A stretch of DNA of 64,000 bases from Leishmania martiniquensis (taxonomy: Eukaryota; Euglenozoa; Kinetoplastea; Trypanosomatida; Trypanosomatidae): assembly GCF_017916325.1 (NCBI RefSeq), contig NC_090160.1, positions 873,501-937,500 on the forward strand, given 5' to 3'. Under the pieces are notes generated by a model. It was not told where the DNA came from. It worked only from the letters and a program-made list of their open reading frames with translations, and made no database searches. Positions within the stretch are counted from its first letter, which is position 1. Each line of letters starts with the position of its first letter. Shown here one piece after another: positions 18,581 through 28,432 of this stretch. Position numbers and translations under genes: made by a program.

Positions 18581-20317
18581 ATGTCTGCCTCTGCGGACTT
18601 CAGCAGCCTCCCTTGCGCAGTGAGCGTGAGCACCAACGTGGCGGTGCTGTCCCCGGCGGCGTCGAGCTATGCCTTCACCACGGGAGAGCTGACCGAGTGC
18701 TTCCTCAATGCACGGCGCAGCAGCATCCACACGCAGCCGCTGCCCTCTGACGCCAAGGCGATCAAAAAAGCACAGGAGCGCCTTGACGCCTTCCACTCTT
18801 CGCAAATCAACCCTTTCCTGTATGGGTACATGTACCCCAACCAGGATATCCCTGAAGCCGTGCTGAGCACCATTCGCAAACTTTGCGTCAACGCGGGCGG
18901 TACGTGGGCGGCGCGGTGCCAGCGACTCGCCTTTGACGTGCTTACCGCGGAGCTGGAGGCCAAATCATCCAACATTATCCCACGCGCTAACCACGACGAC
19001 CCGATCGGACTGGCGCAGCTGCGCCGTGTCTTGCCCACACTCAGGTATGTGCCGAAGCTAAGCGTGACGAACCCGCACTACCGGTTCGTGGGCAACCACG
19101 TCGACGACGTCGCGGAGAACGCGAAGGTGTTCTCTGCCACAGTCACTGTGCAGAACAACGGCTCGAAGGCTTTCACGATCGAGGTCGCGCAGACGCAGAC
19201 CGTCATAGACGGCGTGCGTGCGGAGGACAAGTTTATGGAAGCGAAACTGGAGAAGGCGGAGCTGCACCGGGGGGAGTCAGTGGACGTGCACCTCGTCATG
19301 CAAAAGCCCCCGCGCGCTGTGCTTTGGGAGTATGAGCAGATGGTGGTGCTCTCCGTGAACGGCGTCCTGAAGTACTTTGTGACCTTCGCGGTGATCTCGC
19401 CAAAGCAGAGCCTTTTCAAGCAACGTCTGCCGGGGTGCCTCCCGCTGACGGTGCCGGACTCCCCCCTTGGGGAGTACAGCGCCCCTCTCATGCTGCAGGT
19501 CTTGAAGCACGCGTTCATTAGGCAGAAGGGGTACACCAGCACCGCCGTCGTGCACCTGTTTCTCGGCAAGGCTGTCAACTACCGCCCTCACAACGAGTTG
19601 ATCATGGCGGAGACGATGCGGCTGACGAGGACCCTGATGGATCAGATGGAAATGTCCGAGACAATCTTCAGCTACTGGACCTCGCTGCCTGGCGCCAAGA
19701 AGGCGCCGCTTTCCCGCCGGTACCAGCCGCCAATGTCCGCTGCACAACCAGCTCGCTACGCCCCAGGATCAGACAAGCTCGGCTCATCCAATGCCGTCAC
19801 TGCCGAGGCCCTCTTCCCAAACAGCGCGACTCGCTTGCCAGAGGTGCTGCAGCGGTCACCGCCGGCGGTCATCATGGGCGCCATACTCATCTGGCTAGCG
19901 CAGATGGACATCGCCGTCTTCGACTCGTCCTTCTTCAACTGCGACCCTGTCGGGTACATGCAGTGTATGCCACCGTACCTTCGCGGCATCCTGCTTTGGA
20001 TACTTGACTTGTGCTGCGGCCTGCTAGCGAACCAAGAGGTGAACGGGGTGACTGAACGGGCACTGGCCTTGACCTTTGCGGCTCTCCTCATGCGGCGTAA
20101 CTGCCCGCAGTACGACGCAGAGGAAACAGAGGCCTTCTCTGACGCGCAAGTTGCCTTCGACTCTCCTAGTGGTAGTGGTGGTGGTGCAGGTGGCGGCGGC
20201 ATCGCAGCCGTTGCTGCGACCTTCTCCACTGCCGTCGCCTTTCACCAAAACGCTGTGACGGCAATGCTGCATTGGATTGCCACCTACCGCGTCAAGTACG
20301 CGAGGAAGAGTAAATAG
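18581..20317 (+). CDS. OCRL-like ASH-RhoGAP protein lacking a phosphatase domain
   Basis: A 578-residue protein. Residues ~160-275 form an Ig-like ASH-type beta domain (FSATVTVQNNGSKAFTIEV ... KYFVTFAVIS). Residues ~285-565 resemble the catalytically inactive RhoGAP domain of OCRL/INPP5B. LPEVLQRSPPAVIMGAILIW, MPPYLRGILLWILDL and VTERALALTFAALLMRRNCP align by eye with the OCRL segments for helix packing and the 'LF...LLRPP' region. In OCRL this ASH-RhoGAP unit binds Rab GTPases, APPL1/Ses F&H peptides and clathrin. Here the upstream inositol-5-phosphatase domain is absent: residues 1-160 have none of its motifs. A Gly/Ser-rich linker lies near residues 528-540. A membrane-traffic or ciliary scaffold role is inferred. 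Confidence 0.7.
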   Translation: MSASADFSSLPCAVSVSTNVAVLSPAASSYAFTTGELTECFLNARRSSIHTQPLPSDAKAIKKAQERLDAFHSSQINPFLYGYMYPNQDIPEAVLSTIRKLCVNAGGTWAARCQRLAFDVLTAELEAKSSNIIPRANHDDPIGLAQLRRVLPTLRYVPKLSVTNPHYRFVGNHVDDVAENAKVFSATVTVQNNGSKAFTIEVAQTQTVIDGVRAEDKFMEAKLEKAELHRGESVDVHLVMQKPPRAVLWEYEQMVVLSVNGVLKYFVTFAVISPKQSLFKQRLPGCLPLTVPDSPLGEYSAPLMLQVLKHAFIRQKGYTSTAVVHLFLGKAVNYRPHNELIMAETMRLTRTLMDQMEMSETIFSYWTSLPGAKKAPLSRRYQPPMSAAQPARYAPGSDKLGSSNAVTAEALFPNSATRLPEVLQRSPPAVIMGAILIWLAQMDIAVFDSSFFNCDPVGYMQCMPPYLRGILLWILDLCCGLLANQEVNGVTERALALTFAALLMRRNCPQYDAEETEAFSDAQVAFDSPSGSGGGAGGGGIAAVAATFSTAVAFHQNAVTAMLHWIATYRVKYARKSK

Positions 20318-21193
20318 CCGCAGAGGGCATAAAGCGCTGTGGGGTAGTGGTGGTGACGGAAGGCCACCCGCGAAACGGTCGGAGCGAGGTGGCAGTGGGT
20401 GATGGGGCTCGCTGCTACACTGCTGTGGGCAGGGCGCCTAAACCTCGAGCTGAGTTTCTGACATACTAATGCAGAGTTGCGTCGACGGGCGTGCGCACGC
20501 CGTTTGAATGGCGCAGGTGCCCCTGTTTTCGTTCCTGTTCTCTCCATCGTCCCTTTCACGCCCTCCCCCCTCTCCTCCTCGAGGCGCCAGAGATCATCAA
20601 GAGGAACATTAACGGGTGGACGTGCGCGCGCCTTCCCTTCTCTGTGTCTGCCGTTTAAAACATCGGTCGCTGTCACCATTTTCCACCGTCTTATTTTGCC
20701 GGCTCGACTCGTTCGCGATTTCAGTCCTCGACGACGTGCTGCGGAGGCTCATGAGGGGTGCCAGGCAGAGGACCAACGCCGGTCGCACCTGCTGGTCCGT
20801 GTGTGTGTGTGTGTACCGTATCTAAGTTTGTGCTGCTGCATAGTGCCATTGAGGGGGACTCGCAGTCAGCACAACTGCCATGTCTCTCTCTCCCTCTTCC
20901 CGTCCAGCCCTTGCCTATACCTCCGCTCCCTCCCCCCTCCGCTCCTGGTGTGCGCTTTCTCTCTCCCTCTCTCTCGCCCGCGTGCGCCTTTTCTACTGTC
21001 CCGTGTGTGGTGCCTCTGCGTGTGCACGCGGCCTCTGCCCTGAAGCTCTCATTTTTCATTGTGGCAACCACAACCGCAGCTGCCGCATCGTCTCGCCTTC
21101 GCCCTCACTCTCCCCTCCTCTCCGTTGTTTCTGCGCGCTCTTTCTCTCTCTCCCACTGGCGTCATTGGACGCCGTGATCCTTGCTTGCCCTTC
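20318..21193. other. intergenic spacer
   Basis: No gene seen. It contains a (GT)8 run at 20799-20814 and long CT tracts (20880-20990, 21100-21160) ahead of the SPC12-like gene. Confidence 0.55.
20799..20814. repeat. (GT)8 microsatellite
   Basis: Perfect GT dinucleotide run in a UTR/spacer. Confidence 0.85.
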
Positions 21194-21631
21194 ATGAACA
21201 CCACTGCGACACATGCCGCGCATCCCGCTGCATCTGCACGGCGCAAGGTGCACCCCGCCGCACGCTGGGTAGCAGGTCTCTTTTCGCCCATGTCGCTTCG
21301 GGACCAGGAGTTCTGCGCGACTATGTTCCAGCGCATTCTGTGGGGGTCGCTGGCGGTCTCCTTCCCGATCGCGTACGGGACGGGCCGCGTGCTCATCACG
21401 GTTATAGGCTTGTGCGCAGCAGTGGTGGTGTGCATCGTGCTCTTTGTGCCGAACTGGTATCAGAACCCCGACCCCGCTCTCAAGTACGCCGATGATAGGG
21501 AAGTGTACAACTACTATCAGCAGTACGAGGCAGCGAAGAGGGCTGCGCGCGAAGCTTCAGCGGGGTCCAAGAAAGACACGGCCGCTCCTGCAGCTTCGCC
21601 AGGCGACAAGCCGTGTGAGGCGATCACTTGA
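21194..21631 (+). CDS. signal peptidase complex subunit 1 (SPC12) candidate
   Basis: A 145-residue protein. The core at residues ~33-100 fits the SPC12/SPCS1 layout: a short polar DQEFCATMFQRILWG lead-in, two closely spaced membrane helices (WGSLAVSFPIAYGTG and VLITVIGLCAAVVVCIVLFV), then a VPNWYQNPDPALKY tail. That tail parallels the LPPWPIYRRNPLKW ending of SPCS1. SPC12 is a small non-catalytic ER subunit of the signal peptidase complex. The first ~30 residues are an Ala/His/Arg-rich extension; a shorter product from M33 (MSLRDQEF) is possible. The Lys/Ala-rich C-terminal tail is disordered-looking. Assignment is by pattern, not by search. Confidence 0.65.
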   Translation: MNTTATHAAHPAASARRKVHPAARWVAGLFSPMSLRDQEFCATMFQRILWGSLAVSFPIAYGTGRVLITVIGLCAAVVVCIVLFVPNWYQNPDPALKYADDREVYNYYQQYEAAKRAAREASAGSKKDTAAPAASPGDKPCEAIT

Positions 21632-22595
21632 GAAAAAGGCGGCAAGGACGTGACCACCAAAGTAAGCGTGCTTGTGCGCCTACCGTTGCAAGAAGCAGTC
21701 TCGTCGAGTGGCTTGGGGCGAGATGAAGAGGGGCAGCCGGTGCGGATGGGAGCAGGCAGTGGAGGCGCGCGCCTCTCGGGGGGGAGGGGGGGTGCTGTGC
21801 CATTTGCCCTGCAGGGACGGCTGCGATGCGAAGGATGTATCGTTGGGCTTTCATGCCGCTAACGGATATGTGCTCGACCGTCCTCCTACCACCGCCCGCA
21901 TATGCGCGCACTCTGTTTCACTGACTGTTCTCGCGCATCTGGGCTTGTTTCGGCGCGTGCGGCACTGCACCTTTGGCGTACCTCGTTTTCTCCTCCGCGT
22001 GCTGAGCTCTTCAAACTTTTTTTTAGCACTGTCAGATGAAAGCAAAACGGAAAACGCAGAAAGGGCAAAGGAAATCAGTCTCGCCGACAGCGTGCGGCGG
22101 CCGCCACGACTGCATTTAAAGAGAGGGCGGTGCCGCAGTCGGTGGTGGAAAGCGATGGGGGGGCGCATGCGCCAGCCGTATCGAGCTCCTTCCTTCCCTA
22201 TGGGCGCGTTGGCGAGTACACCCTTTTACGGTGCTAACGGGACATGACATTTTCCGTAGATGCTCTGGCAACTACGCGCCTCTCGTGCTCTTCCTCAGGC
22301 CCTCACCTTTGCCACTGCTCGACTCACTGCTTTCCCTTCAATCCCTCTCACTCCGTGCGTGGGTCGCTTCTTCCTCCCTCTGCGGCCCTCCTCATCCAAG
22401 CTCACCCGCGTATCCTCCTCTTCACCCTCCACGGAGGTATTGCACGCCGACGTGTGGTGGCTCGTGACCGGACTGGCGGCCAACCAAAAGAGTTGAGGCG
22501 GCCGAAAAAAAAAAGAAGCCGTGCGCATCTCCCTCTCTCGTTTATCATGAGCTCTTTCACTTCTCCGCTTCTGTCTTTGACTTCTCTCTCCGTGC
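21632..22595. other. intergenic spacer
   Basis: No gene seen. It contains a G-rich block at 21777-21792 and CT-rich blocks at 22290-22420 and 22550-22590, before the MORN-VPS9 gene. Confidence 0.55.
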
Positions 22596-25136
22596 ATGTC
22601 GAAGCGCATGCGGGCGTCTCCGCGAGAGGGTGCCGCTGCGGCAGCAGCAGCGCCATCGGCGAACAGCGCCCGCCATCACCTCTCTTTGGAACTTGGCGAC
22701 TCGTATGACGGCGCGGTCGAGGTGCGGCACGGCGTCGTCCTTCCCCACGGACACGGGGTGTGGCGCTCTTGGGACGGCCAAGTATGGTTCGAGGGACACT
22801 TTGTGCAGCGCTGGCGTGACGGCTACGGCCGCTTGCACACTCCCCAGTTCACACTTTGGGCGCGGTGGCGGATGGATCGGCCCGACCTATCCTCCTCCAC
22901 TCGTGTCGATTATCCGAACGGGGATCGCTATTGCGGCTTTGTGGAGCTGAAAGCGAAGCGGACACCCCCCACGTCAACCCGCTCCAAGTTCAGCGCATGG
23001 GCCGCCTCGGTGCAGCCATCGCGGCATCGCTGGGGTGAACTGGTGACGTCCAGCGGCGATCGCTACGTCGGGGAGTGGGCGGAGAATGAGCGCGAAGGAT
23101 TTGGGTGCTACCTGTGGGCTAGCGGGAGCCGGTACACTGGGCGCTTCCGCCGGGGCCAGTTCCACGACACAGGCACTCTTTTCGTTTGTCCGGCTGAGGT
23201 GGAGGGGTGCCTTTCTCGGCTGACCAGCGATGGTGGATGGGGGTGCGTGGGCCGCGAAGGTGCGTCACTTGCGGAGCGTCACGCACTTTTCGAGGCGGCT
23301 CGATGGCCTCCGGCGTCGCGACCGGGATGGGATGGCGTTGTGCTTGACGTTGTGTGGCGTGATGGCAAATGCATCGGCGAGGGACACGTCACACTTCCGT
23401 CCGGCATTCGAATTTCTGCCGACTGGCGCACCGCCTCCAGCCCTACCGATGGAGAGCTCGTGCTGCCCAGTCTGACTCCTCAGGCCCGCACGGACGCGGA
23501 GGTCTACGAGTGGCGAGAAAGCTTCCAGTGGGAGTCGTTGCTGAACAACACCGACGCCGAGGCGCGCCGTGTCGCGTATGAGGGTGCTGACAGACTTCGT
23601 GTAGGCATCCAGCAGTCCAACTCCACGGAGTACGTGCGCAGCTGCGTGCTGGAGCTACTCAACTCTCACAAGGTCGTCAGAACTGCTTTGCATGTATTCC
23701 GGCGGTGCTTCTACTGCCTGTATGGAACCTGTGGTGTAGACACGGAGGTGGGTGCCGGCGGCTACAGCAATCCTTTGGGCTGGTGCACGCTGCGTAATGC
23801 GTACGGCGGCTGCATCCACCCGGCGATCGGGCGGCGCATTAGTGCTGCGGATCTTGACCTCGCCTTGCGCGATATCGCCTCCCTTGCGCGCTCGGCGGTG
23901 CGCTGGGTGCTGGATATGGTGGGAGCGGAGCATCAGTCGAAGGTGCTCGACTGCGGGGGGGAGGCGCTGGTGGGCCGCTGGGTAGCAGACCGCGTCTTCC
24001 AACACTGCTACCCCGTCTTGCTAAACCTGTACAGCCAGGTTTACCGCGCAGAGGAGACGGCTCTGGCGACGTCCATAGCACGGCTGCGCGATGCCATAAC
24101 GCTCGACGACATCGGCGTTGTCTTCGCACGGCAAAGCGTGAGCCAGGAAAAGCTATTTGACCCGTACACGGACGCAGTGCACTGTATCGAGAAGCTGAAC
24201 CTCGAAGCGCAGACCCTCACGCAGCTGCTCAAGCTGTTGGTGCAGTGGTCGCGGGAGATCGACCTCTCTACGCGCCTCACACAGGCGTGCACCGATGGGC
24301 GGCAGAAGCATTCAAAGAGCACCCTCGGCTCCGCGGATGATCTGCTGCCCATCCATCAATATGTGCTGAGCCAGTCTCGCTTTAGACGACTCTACGCCGT
24401 CACCAAGCTGCTATGTGACTTTGCCGCTGAGCCGTTGTTCATGGAGGCCACCTCGCAGGAGGCGTTCGGTGTCACAACATTGCAGGTGTGCGTGCTGACC
24501 CTGCTTCGCCTGCACCCGTGGGAGCGGGATGCGTCGAACATTCTCGTACCGTTTTCTGTGGCGCTGGACGGCGTACGCGAGGCGGTGCAGCGGCGGACGA
24601 GCATTGCACTGTGGGTCCATGACGCTTGCAATAATGCTTCTTCCGCGGCGCCGACGGGTGCACCGACCTTGGACGTGGTGGAGCGCGTGATGAACCGCTA
24701 CGTGGCACTGTGGGTTCCTCGCATCGTTGGCTGGATGGGCGAGCACGCCGCCGCTTCCGGCCCTCAGCCGGTGGACAATGGCGATTTCACGCAGGAGGAG
24801 CTCTCTTGCATGCGCCTTGGGCCGCCTATCGCAGTCGGCGAGGAGGCGCTCTGCTTCTGCTGTTGGCTGTATGCCAGCGCCCTTTTAGCTTCAGTGCATG
24901 TGCGACTTTTTCTCGGCCCCCACGCCGTGCCGCACCGCCTCAGCCGTGCGGAGGAGGTGGCGGAGGCGTGCACGCAGCTGCAGTGGTGGGTTGCGAGCGC
25001 GGGCGCCGCTGCACCAATGCGATTGCAGGTGCAGGCGGCCGCCTCTTTACCACCAGTCGTACCTAGTCGTATGCTGCGCCTGGAGAGCCACCTCACCAAG
25101 CTTCTCCGTGAATTCTACGCCTTCTCGGGCGAATGA
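22596..25136 (+). CDS. MORN-repeat and VPS9-domain protein (Alsin-like Rab5 GEF candidate)
   Basis: An 846-residue protein. Residues ~40-200 hold MORN repeats (YPNGDRYCGFVELK, SSGDRYVGEWAENEREGFG, SGSRYTGRFRRGQFHDTG), which usually bind lipids or scaffold. Residues ~560-650 contain a VPS9 signature: SADDLLPIHQYVLSQSRF, the Leu-rich YAVTKLLCDFAAEP, then AFGVTTLQVCVLTLL. This corresponds to the family's 'SADDLLPxLxYVLxxA ... LTTLxxA' motif. VPS9 domains exchange nucleotide on Rab5-type GTPases. The MORN-then-VPS9 order is that of Alsin (ALS2), without its RCC1 and DH-PH parts. An endocytic role at the flagellar pocket is inferred. MORN count and GEF activity are unverified. Confidence 0.8.
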   Translation: MSKRMRASPREGAAAAAAAPSANSARHHLSLELGDSYDGAVEVRHGVVLPHGHGVWRSWDGQVWFEGHFVQRWRDGYGRLHTPQFTLWARWRMDRPDLSSSTRVDYPNGDRYCGFVELKAKRTPPTSTRSKFSAWAASVQPSRHRWGELVTSSGDRYVGEWAENEREGFGCYLWASGSRYTGRFRRGQFHDTGTLFVCPAEVEGCLSRLTSDGGWGCVGREGASLAERHALFEAARWPPASRPGWDGVVLDVVWRDGKCIGEGHVTLPSGIRISADWRTASSPTDGELVLPSLTPQARTDAEVYEWRESFQWESLLNNTDAEARRVAYEGADRLRVGIQQSNSTEYVRSCVLELLNSHKVVRTALHVFRRCFYCLYGTCGVDTEVGAGGYSNPLGWCTLRNAYGGCIHPAIGRRISAADLDLALRDIASLARSAVRWVLDMVGAEHQSKVLDCGGEALVGRWVADRVFQHCYPVLLNLYSQVYRAEETALATSIARLRDAITLDDIGVVFARQSVSQEKLFDPYTDAVHCIEKLNLEAQTLTQLLKLLVQWSREIDLSTRLTQACTDGRQKHSKSTLGSADDLLPIHQYVLSQSRFRRLYAVTKLLCDFAAEPLFMEATSQEAFGVTTLQVCVLTLLRLHPWERDASNILVPFSVALDGVREAVQRRTSIALWVHDACNNASSAAPTGAPTLDVVERVMNRYVALWVPRIVGWMGEHAAASGPQPVDNGDFTQEELSCMRLGPPIAVGEEALCFCCWLYASALLASVHVRLFLGPHAVPHRLSRAEEVAEACTQLQWWVASAGAAAPMRLQVQAAASLPPVVPSRMLRLESHLTKLLREFYAFSGE

Positions 25137-27262
25137 GCGAGCGTGTTAGCGGCGGCGAGGCGACGCGGATGCCGTCTAAGTGGGCTTGCAGCGTCTGCTT
25201 CGCTGTTTCTCCCGCGCCTCCCTGCTGCTGCCTTTTTTGCGTGCGAGTGTGGCTCTGTCATGTGCGCTCAGGGGCCTTCTCTCTCTCTGCCTTTCTGTGC
25301 CCTTCTGGCCCGTCTCTCGGGGGCTTAGGCGCATCTCGCATGCTTTCCCTTTTGCCGTGTGTTCCTCCGTCTGCGCGACTCTATCATCCCCCCTTTTCTG
25401 AGGGTCATGGGTGTATGCACTGGTGATAGCTCTGTGCGCTTGTTATATCCCCCGCTCTGCTAATGCTGGTTGTAGATGCGCTCTCCCCAATGCCGCTTGA
25501 AGAGGAACCTCTCCCCCTTTCTTTCACCACCGACGCGCAACCTTCTGAAACGGACAACCAGCAGCGTTTTTAGAGATGAAAAACGTCGTACACGGTCGAA
25601 CACGTCTGATGTACGGTGCCCGGCTATTCCGGCTACAGTGGCCGTACTGGCGTTTCGTCTCTGCCCTCCTGGCACGAGCACTGGTGTGGTGCGGCGGCTC
25701 TTTCTCAGCAGGTTTCACGGACACCTCCCTTATCGCCCACGTGCTTCCCACCTCCTGCGTGGCCGTCTTTTCTCCCTCTCTCTCTAACAGCTCACCTGCA
25801 TTGCAATCCCCCCTCATCTCATCTCATCTCGACGTCTTTCTTTGGCCATACGCTGAATTCCCTTTCTCCCTTACCACACTGCATAGAACTGCGTGCGCCG
25901 TCTCTGCATCTATTCCTCTTCATCATTCTCTGCCCCCTCCCCATTCTCCCGGTCACCAGACAGAACGGGTCTCTGCTCCTCACAGCCCTGCGTCCACCGC
26001 CCCACACTCCCCTGAGTGTCTCTTTTTTTTTTCGTTCACTTGCTCCCCGTCGCGTTGTCTCCTCTCTCCCTCTCTCCTTCTCTTCGTTGTCCTCTTCTTC
26101 TCGCTAACTGTGCTTTAAAGTTTTTGCGTGTGTCGTTTGTGTGTGCTCTTGTGCTTGTCCGCCTGCGCGCGCCTCTCTCCTTCCTCTTCCTCTCGCTCAG
26201 TTTCTGTCCGTATACACACAGCCGTGCGCTCTTTCGTTCACTCTGCCGTGGCACACCGCCCCCCTCCTTCCTCTGGTGGTAAAGAACGACTTGTGCTCTC
26301 TTGGCCACCCTCTTCCTCCAAAGCTTCGGCCACGCACGGATTTGGACATACCGCTGACGTCTGCTTCACTCTCCAGCCTTCCTCACCCGCTTCCCTTCCC
26401 TCACTTCGGCGTACGGTGCCCTCTTTTCACCCCTCTTTTCGCTCTGAAGGAAAGCGACCGATCGCATTTTCATCTGAAAGCGAAAGGCGCGCAGAGCAGA
26501 GGGACGTCCGACAGCAACACTGTCGAGCGAAGAAAGAGAGAGAGAAACCCCAAAGAGCGTCGTCGATAGGACAACACGCGCGCGCACCCCTCTTGACGCC
26601 TCCACCAACTTTATTCACACAGAGGGAGGACCGCACAGCAGCAAGACACGCCCGTCTCCTGCTCCTGTGCGTGTCTCTGTATTTCCCTCTCCTTCGCCCA
26701 CGCTCTCCAATACGCACGTGCACGCCAAGAAGCTCCCCGACGAATCACATTAGCAACTGCGACAGCGACAAAGAAAACGAAGAGGGGCGGACCAGTCCTT
26801 CGCCCTTTCCCCATTTTGGTTGTGGCGCATACCCCTCCTCTCCTCCTCACTCGTGCACACGCCGGCGCACATTTGCGAGCGATCCCCTCCATCGCCTATT
26901 GCCATATCGTTGGCTGTCTCTTCCGTCGCTTTCGTTTGCGTTTTGACACTTTTCTTTTCTTCCACGGCGCGCTCTCCCCTGGGTGACACTTTCGGTTGCA
27001 GCTCTGGTGAAGCTCCCAACATTCACTCGCCTACGCGCACCGCCGCCTTTGCCCCTTGGTGCGAGTGCTGTCTCCCATCGGGCCAACATCAGCGTCCCTC
27101 TACCCGCGCAGCATTCGGCACACGTTGCTTTTTTTTTGTTCGTTTCACTCGACGGAAGCTTCCGCGCTCGTCCGAACAGTCTCCCTCTCGCCGTCGCTCT
27201 CTCTCGTTCATCCCCCAACTGCACTTCCCCTGTACGACGTCGAAGCACCCCCACCTGTCAAG
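25137..27262. other. 2.1-kb pyrimidine-rich spacer
   Basis: No gene seen. Almost the whole region is CT-rich with several T-runs (26020-26032, 27127-27138), giving many candidate splice acceptors for AEK1. Long open frames here are Ser/Pro/Leu-rich artefacts of the CT composition. Confidence 0.6.
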
Positions 27263-28432
27263 ATGTTCATGAAGCTCTTCCGGAAGAAGGACAAGAAAGA
27301 CAAGGACGATGAGAAGAAGTCTGAGGCGGCGCCTGCCGCAGAGGAGAGGCACGCGGAAGCCCCTGAGATAACGCAGGAAAAACTGACCAAAGACGACTTC
27401 GAAACCCTCGACGTGCTCGGAAAGGGTTCCTTCGCCTATGTGGTGCTGTGCCGCCGTCTGTCCACGAACAAGTACTACGCCATGAAGGTGATCAACAAAC
27501 AAGGGTTGCTCGACCACAAGCGCGTACAGGACGTCTTCACAGAGCGCAACGTGCTCACCCGCCTGAACCACCCCTACCTCCTGAAGCTGTACTGGACCTT
27601 CCAGTCGGAGCATAAGCTTTTTTTCGTGATGGACTATATGCCCGGTGGCGACCTCGACAAGTACATGAACTCCGTCCCGAAGAAGCAGCTCGACCCATTG
27701 ACGGCGCAGCTGTACGGCGCCGAGATTCTCTTGGCCATAATGTGCCTGCACAAGCACAGCGTCATCTATCGAGATCTGAAGCCAGAGAACATTTTGCTGG
27801 ATGGCGAGGGCCACTGTGCTCTTGCGGACTTTGGCCTCTCCAAGGATTTTCATAAGGACGGTCAGGATGTATCGGACAAGGACCTGCGCGCCAACTCATT
27901 TGTCGGGTCGCCGTTCTACGTGGCGCCTGACGTGCTGCGCCAGCGCGAGTACACCAACGCGGTAGACTTTTGGTCCTTTGGAATCTTGCTGTACCGCATG
28001 CTGTGCGGCCGCACCCCCTTTAACGGCCGAAGTATGACGGAGGTGTTCGACAACATCTTGTACTCGGACCTGTCTTTCCCCAGTGGCGTCACAGTGTCGC
28101 CGGAAGCCAAGGACCTGATCAGCCGCTTGCTGGTCAAGGATCCCAGCCGCCGCATCAAGGGCCACGAGGTGAAGATGCACCCGTACTGGAACGGCATCAA
28201 CTTCGAGGACGTGATGCAGCGCAAGGTCAACCCGCCGCGTTGGACCCCGCTGCCGTCGGTCGAGGAAATGCTGGCTGCACGCAAGACCGTGGGCACGGGC
28301 GCCTCGACCTCTGTGAAGAATCCTCATCAGGTCGTGAACACGCCAGCACAGAGCTCGCAACTCAATGCTGGCCAGCAGCAGCTGTTTGGCGGGTTTTCCT
28401 GCACAGCTGACAGTCACCTGAACAGCAGCTGA
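27263..28432 (+). CDS. AEK1: AGC-family protein kinase, AEK1-like
   Basis: A 389-residue Ser/Thr kinase. Visible elements: Gly-loop GKGSFAYV (53-60), catalytic Lys75 in AMKV, Glu94 of helix C, YRDLKPEN with catalytic Asp171, DFG 189-191, and an activation segment [15 protein letters not shown] (APD instead of the common APE). The C-terminal hydrophobic motif FGGFS at 375-379 is the AGC regulatory phosphosite pattern FxxF[S/T]. The very basic N-terminus ([16 protein letters not shown]) lacks a PH domain, unlike RAC/AKT. Essential AGC kinase 1 of T. brucei, T. cruzi and Leishmania has this architecture, and the recalled synteny supports that name. The upstream open frame is pyrimidine-encoded; ATG 27263 was chosen (27269 is an alternative). 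Confidence 0.88.
   Translation: MFMKLFRKKDKKDKDDEKKSEAAPAAEERHAEAPEITQEKLTKDDFETLDVLGKGSFAYVVLCRRLSTNKYYAMKVINKQGLLDHKRVQDVFTERNVLTRLNHPYLLKLYWTFQSEHKLFFVMDYMPGGDLDKYMNSVPKKQLDPLTAQLYGAEILLAIMCLHKHSVIYRDLKPENILLDGEGHCALADFGLSKDFHKDGQDVSDKDLRANSFVGSPFYVAPDVLRQREYTNAVDFWSFGILLYRMLCGRTPFNGRSMTEVFDNILYSDLSFPSGVTVSPEAKDLISRLLVKDPSRRIKGHEVKMHPYWNGINFEDVMQRKVNPPRWTPLPSVEEMLAARKTVGTGASTSVKNPHQVVNTPAQSSQLNAGQQQLFGGFSCTADSHLNSS

Noticed and set aside
25476..26946. Several overlapping Ser/Leu/Pro-rich frames before AEK1
   Set aside because: Direct consequence of extreme CT content in the 5' spacer; no domain and mutually overlapping.
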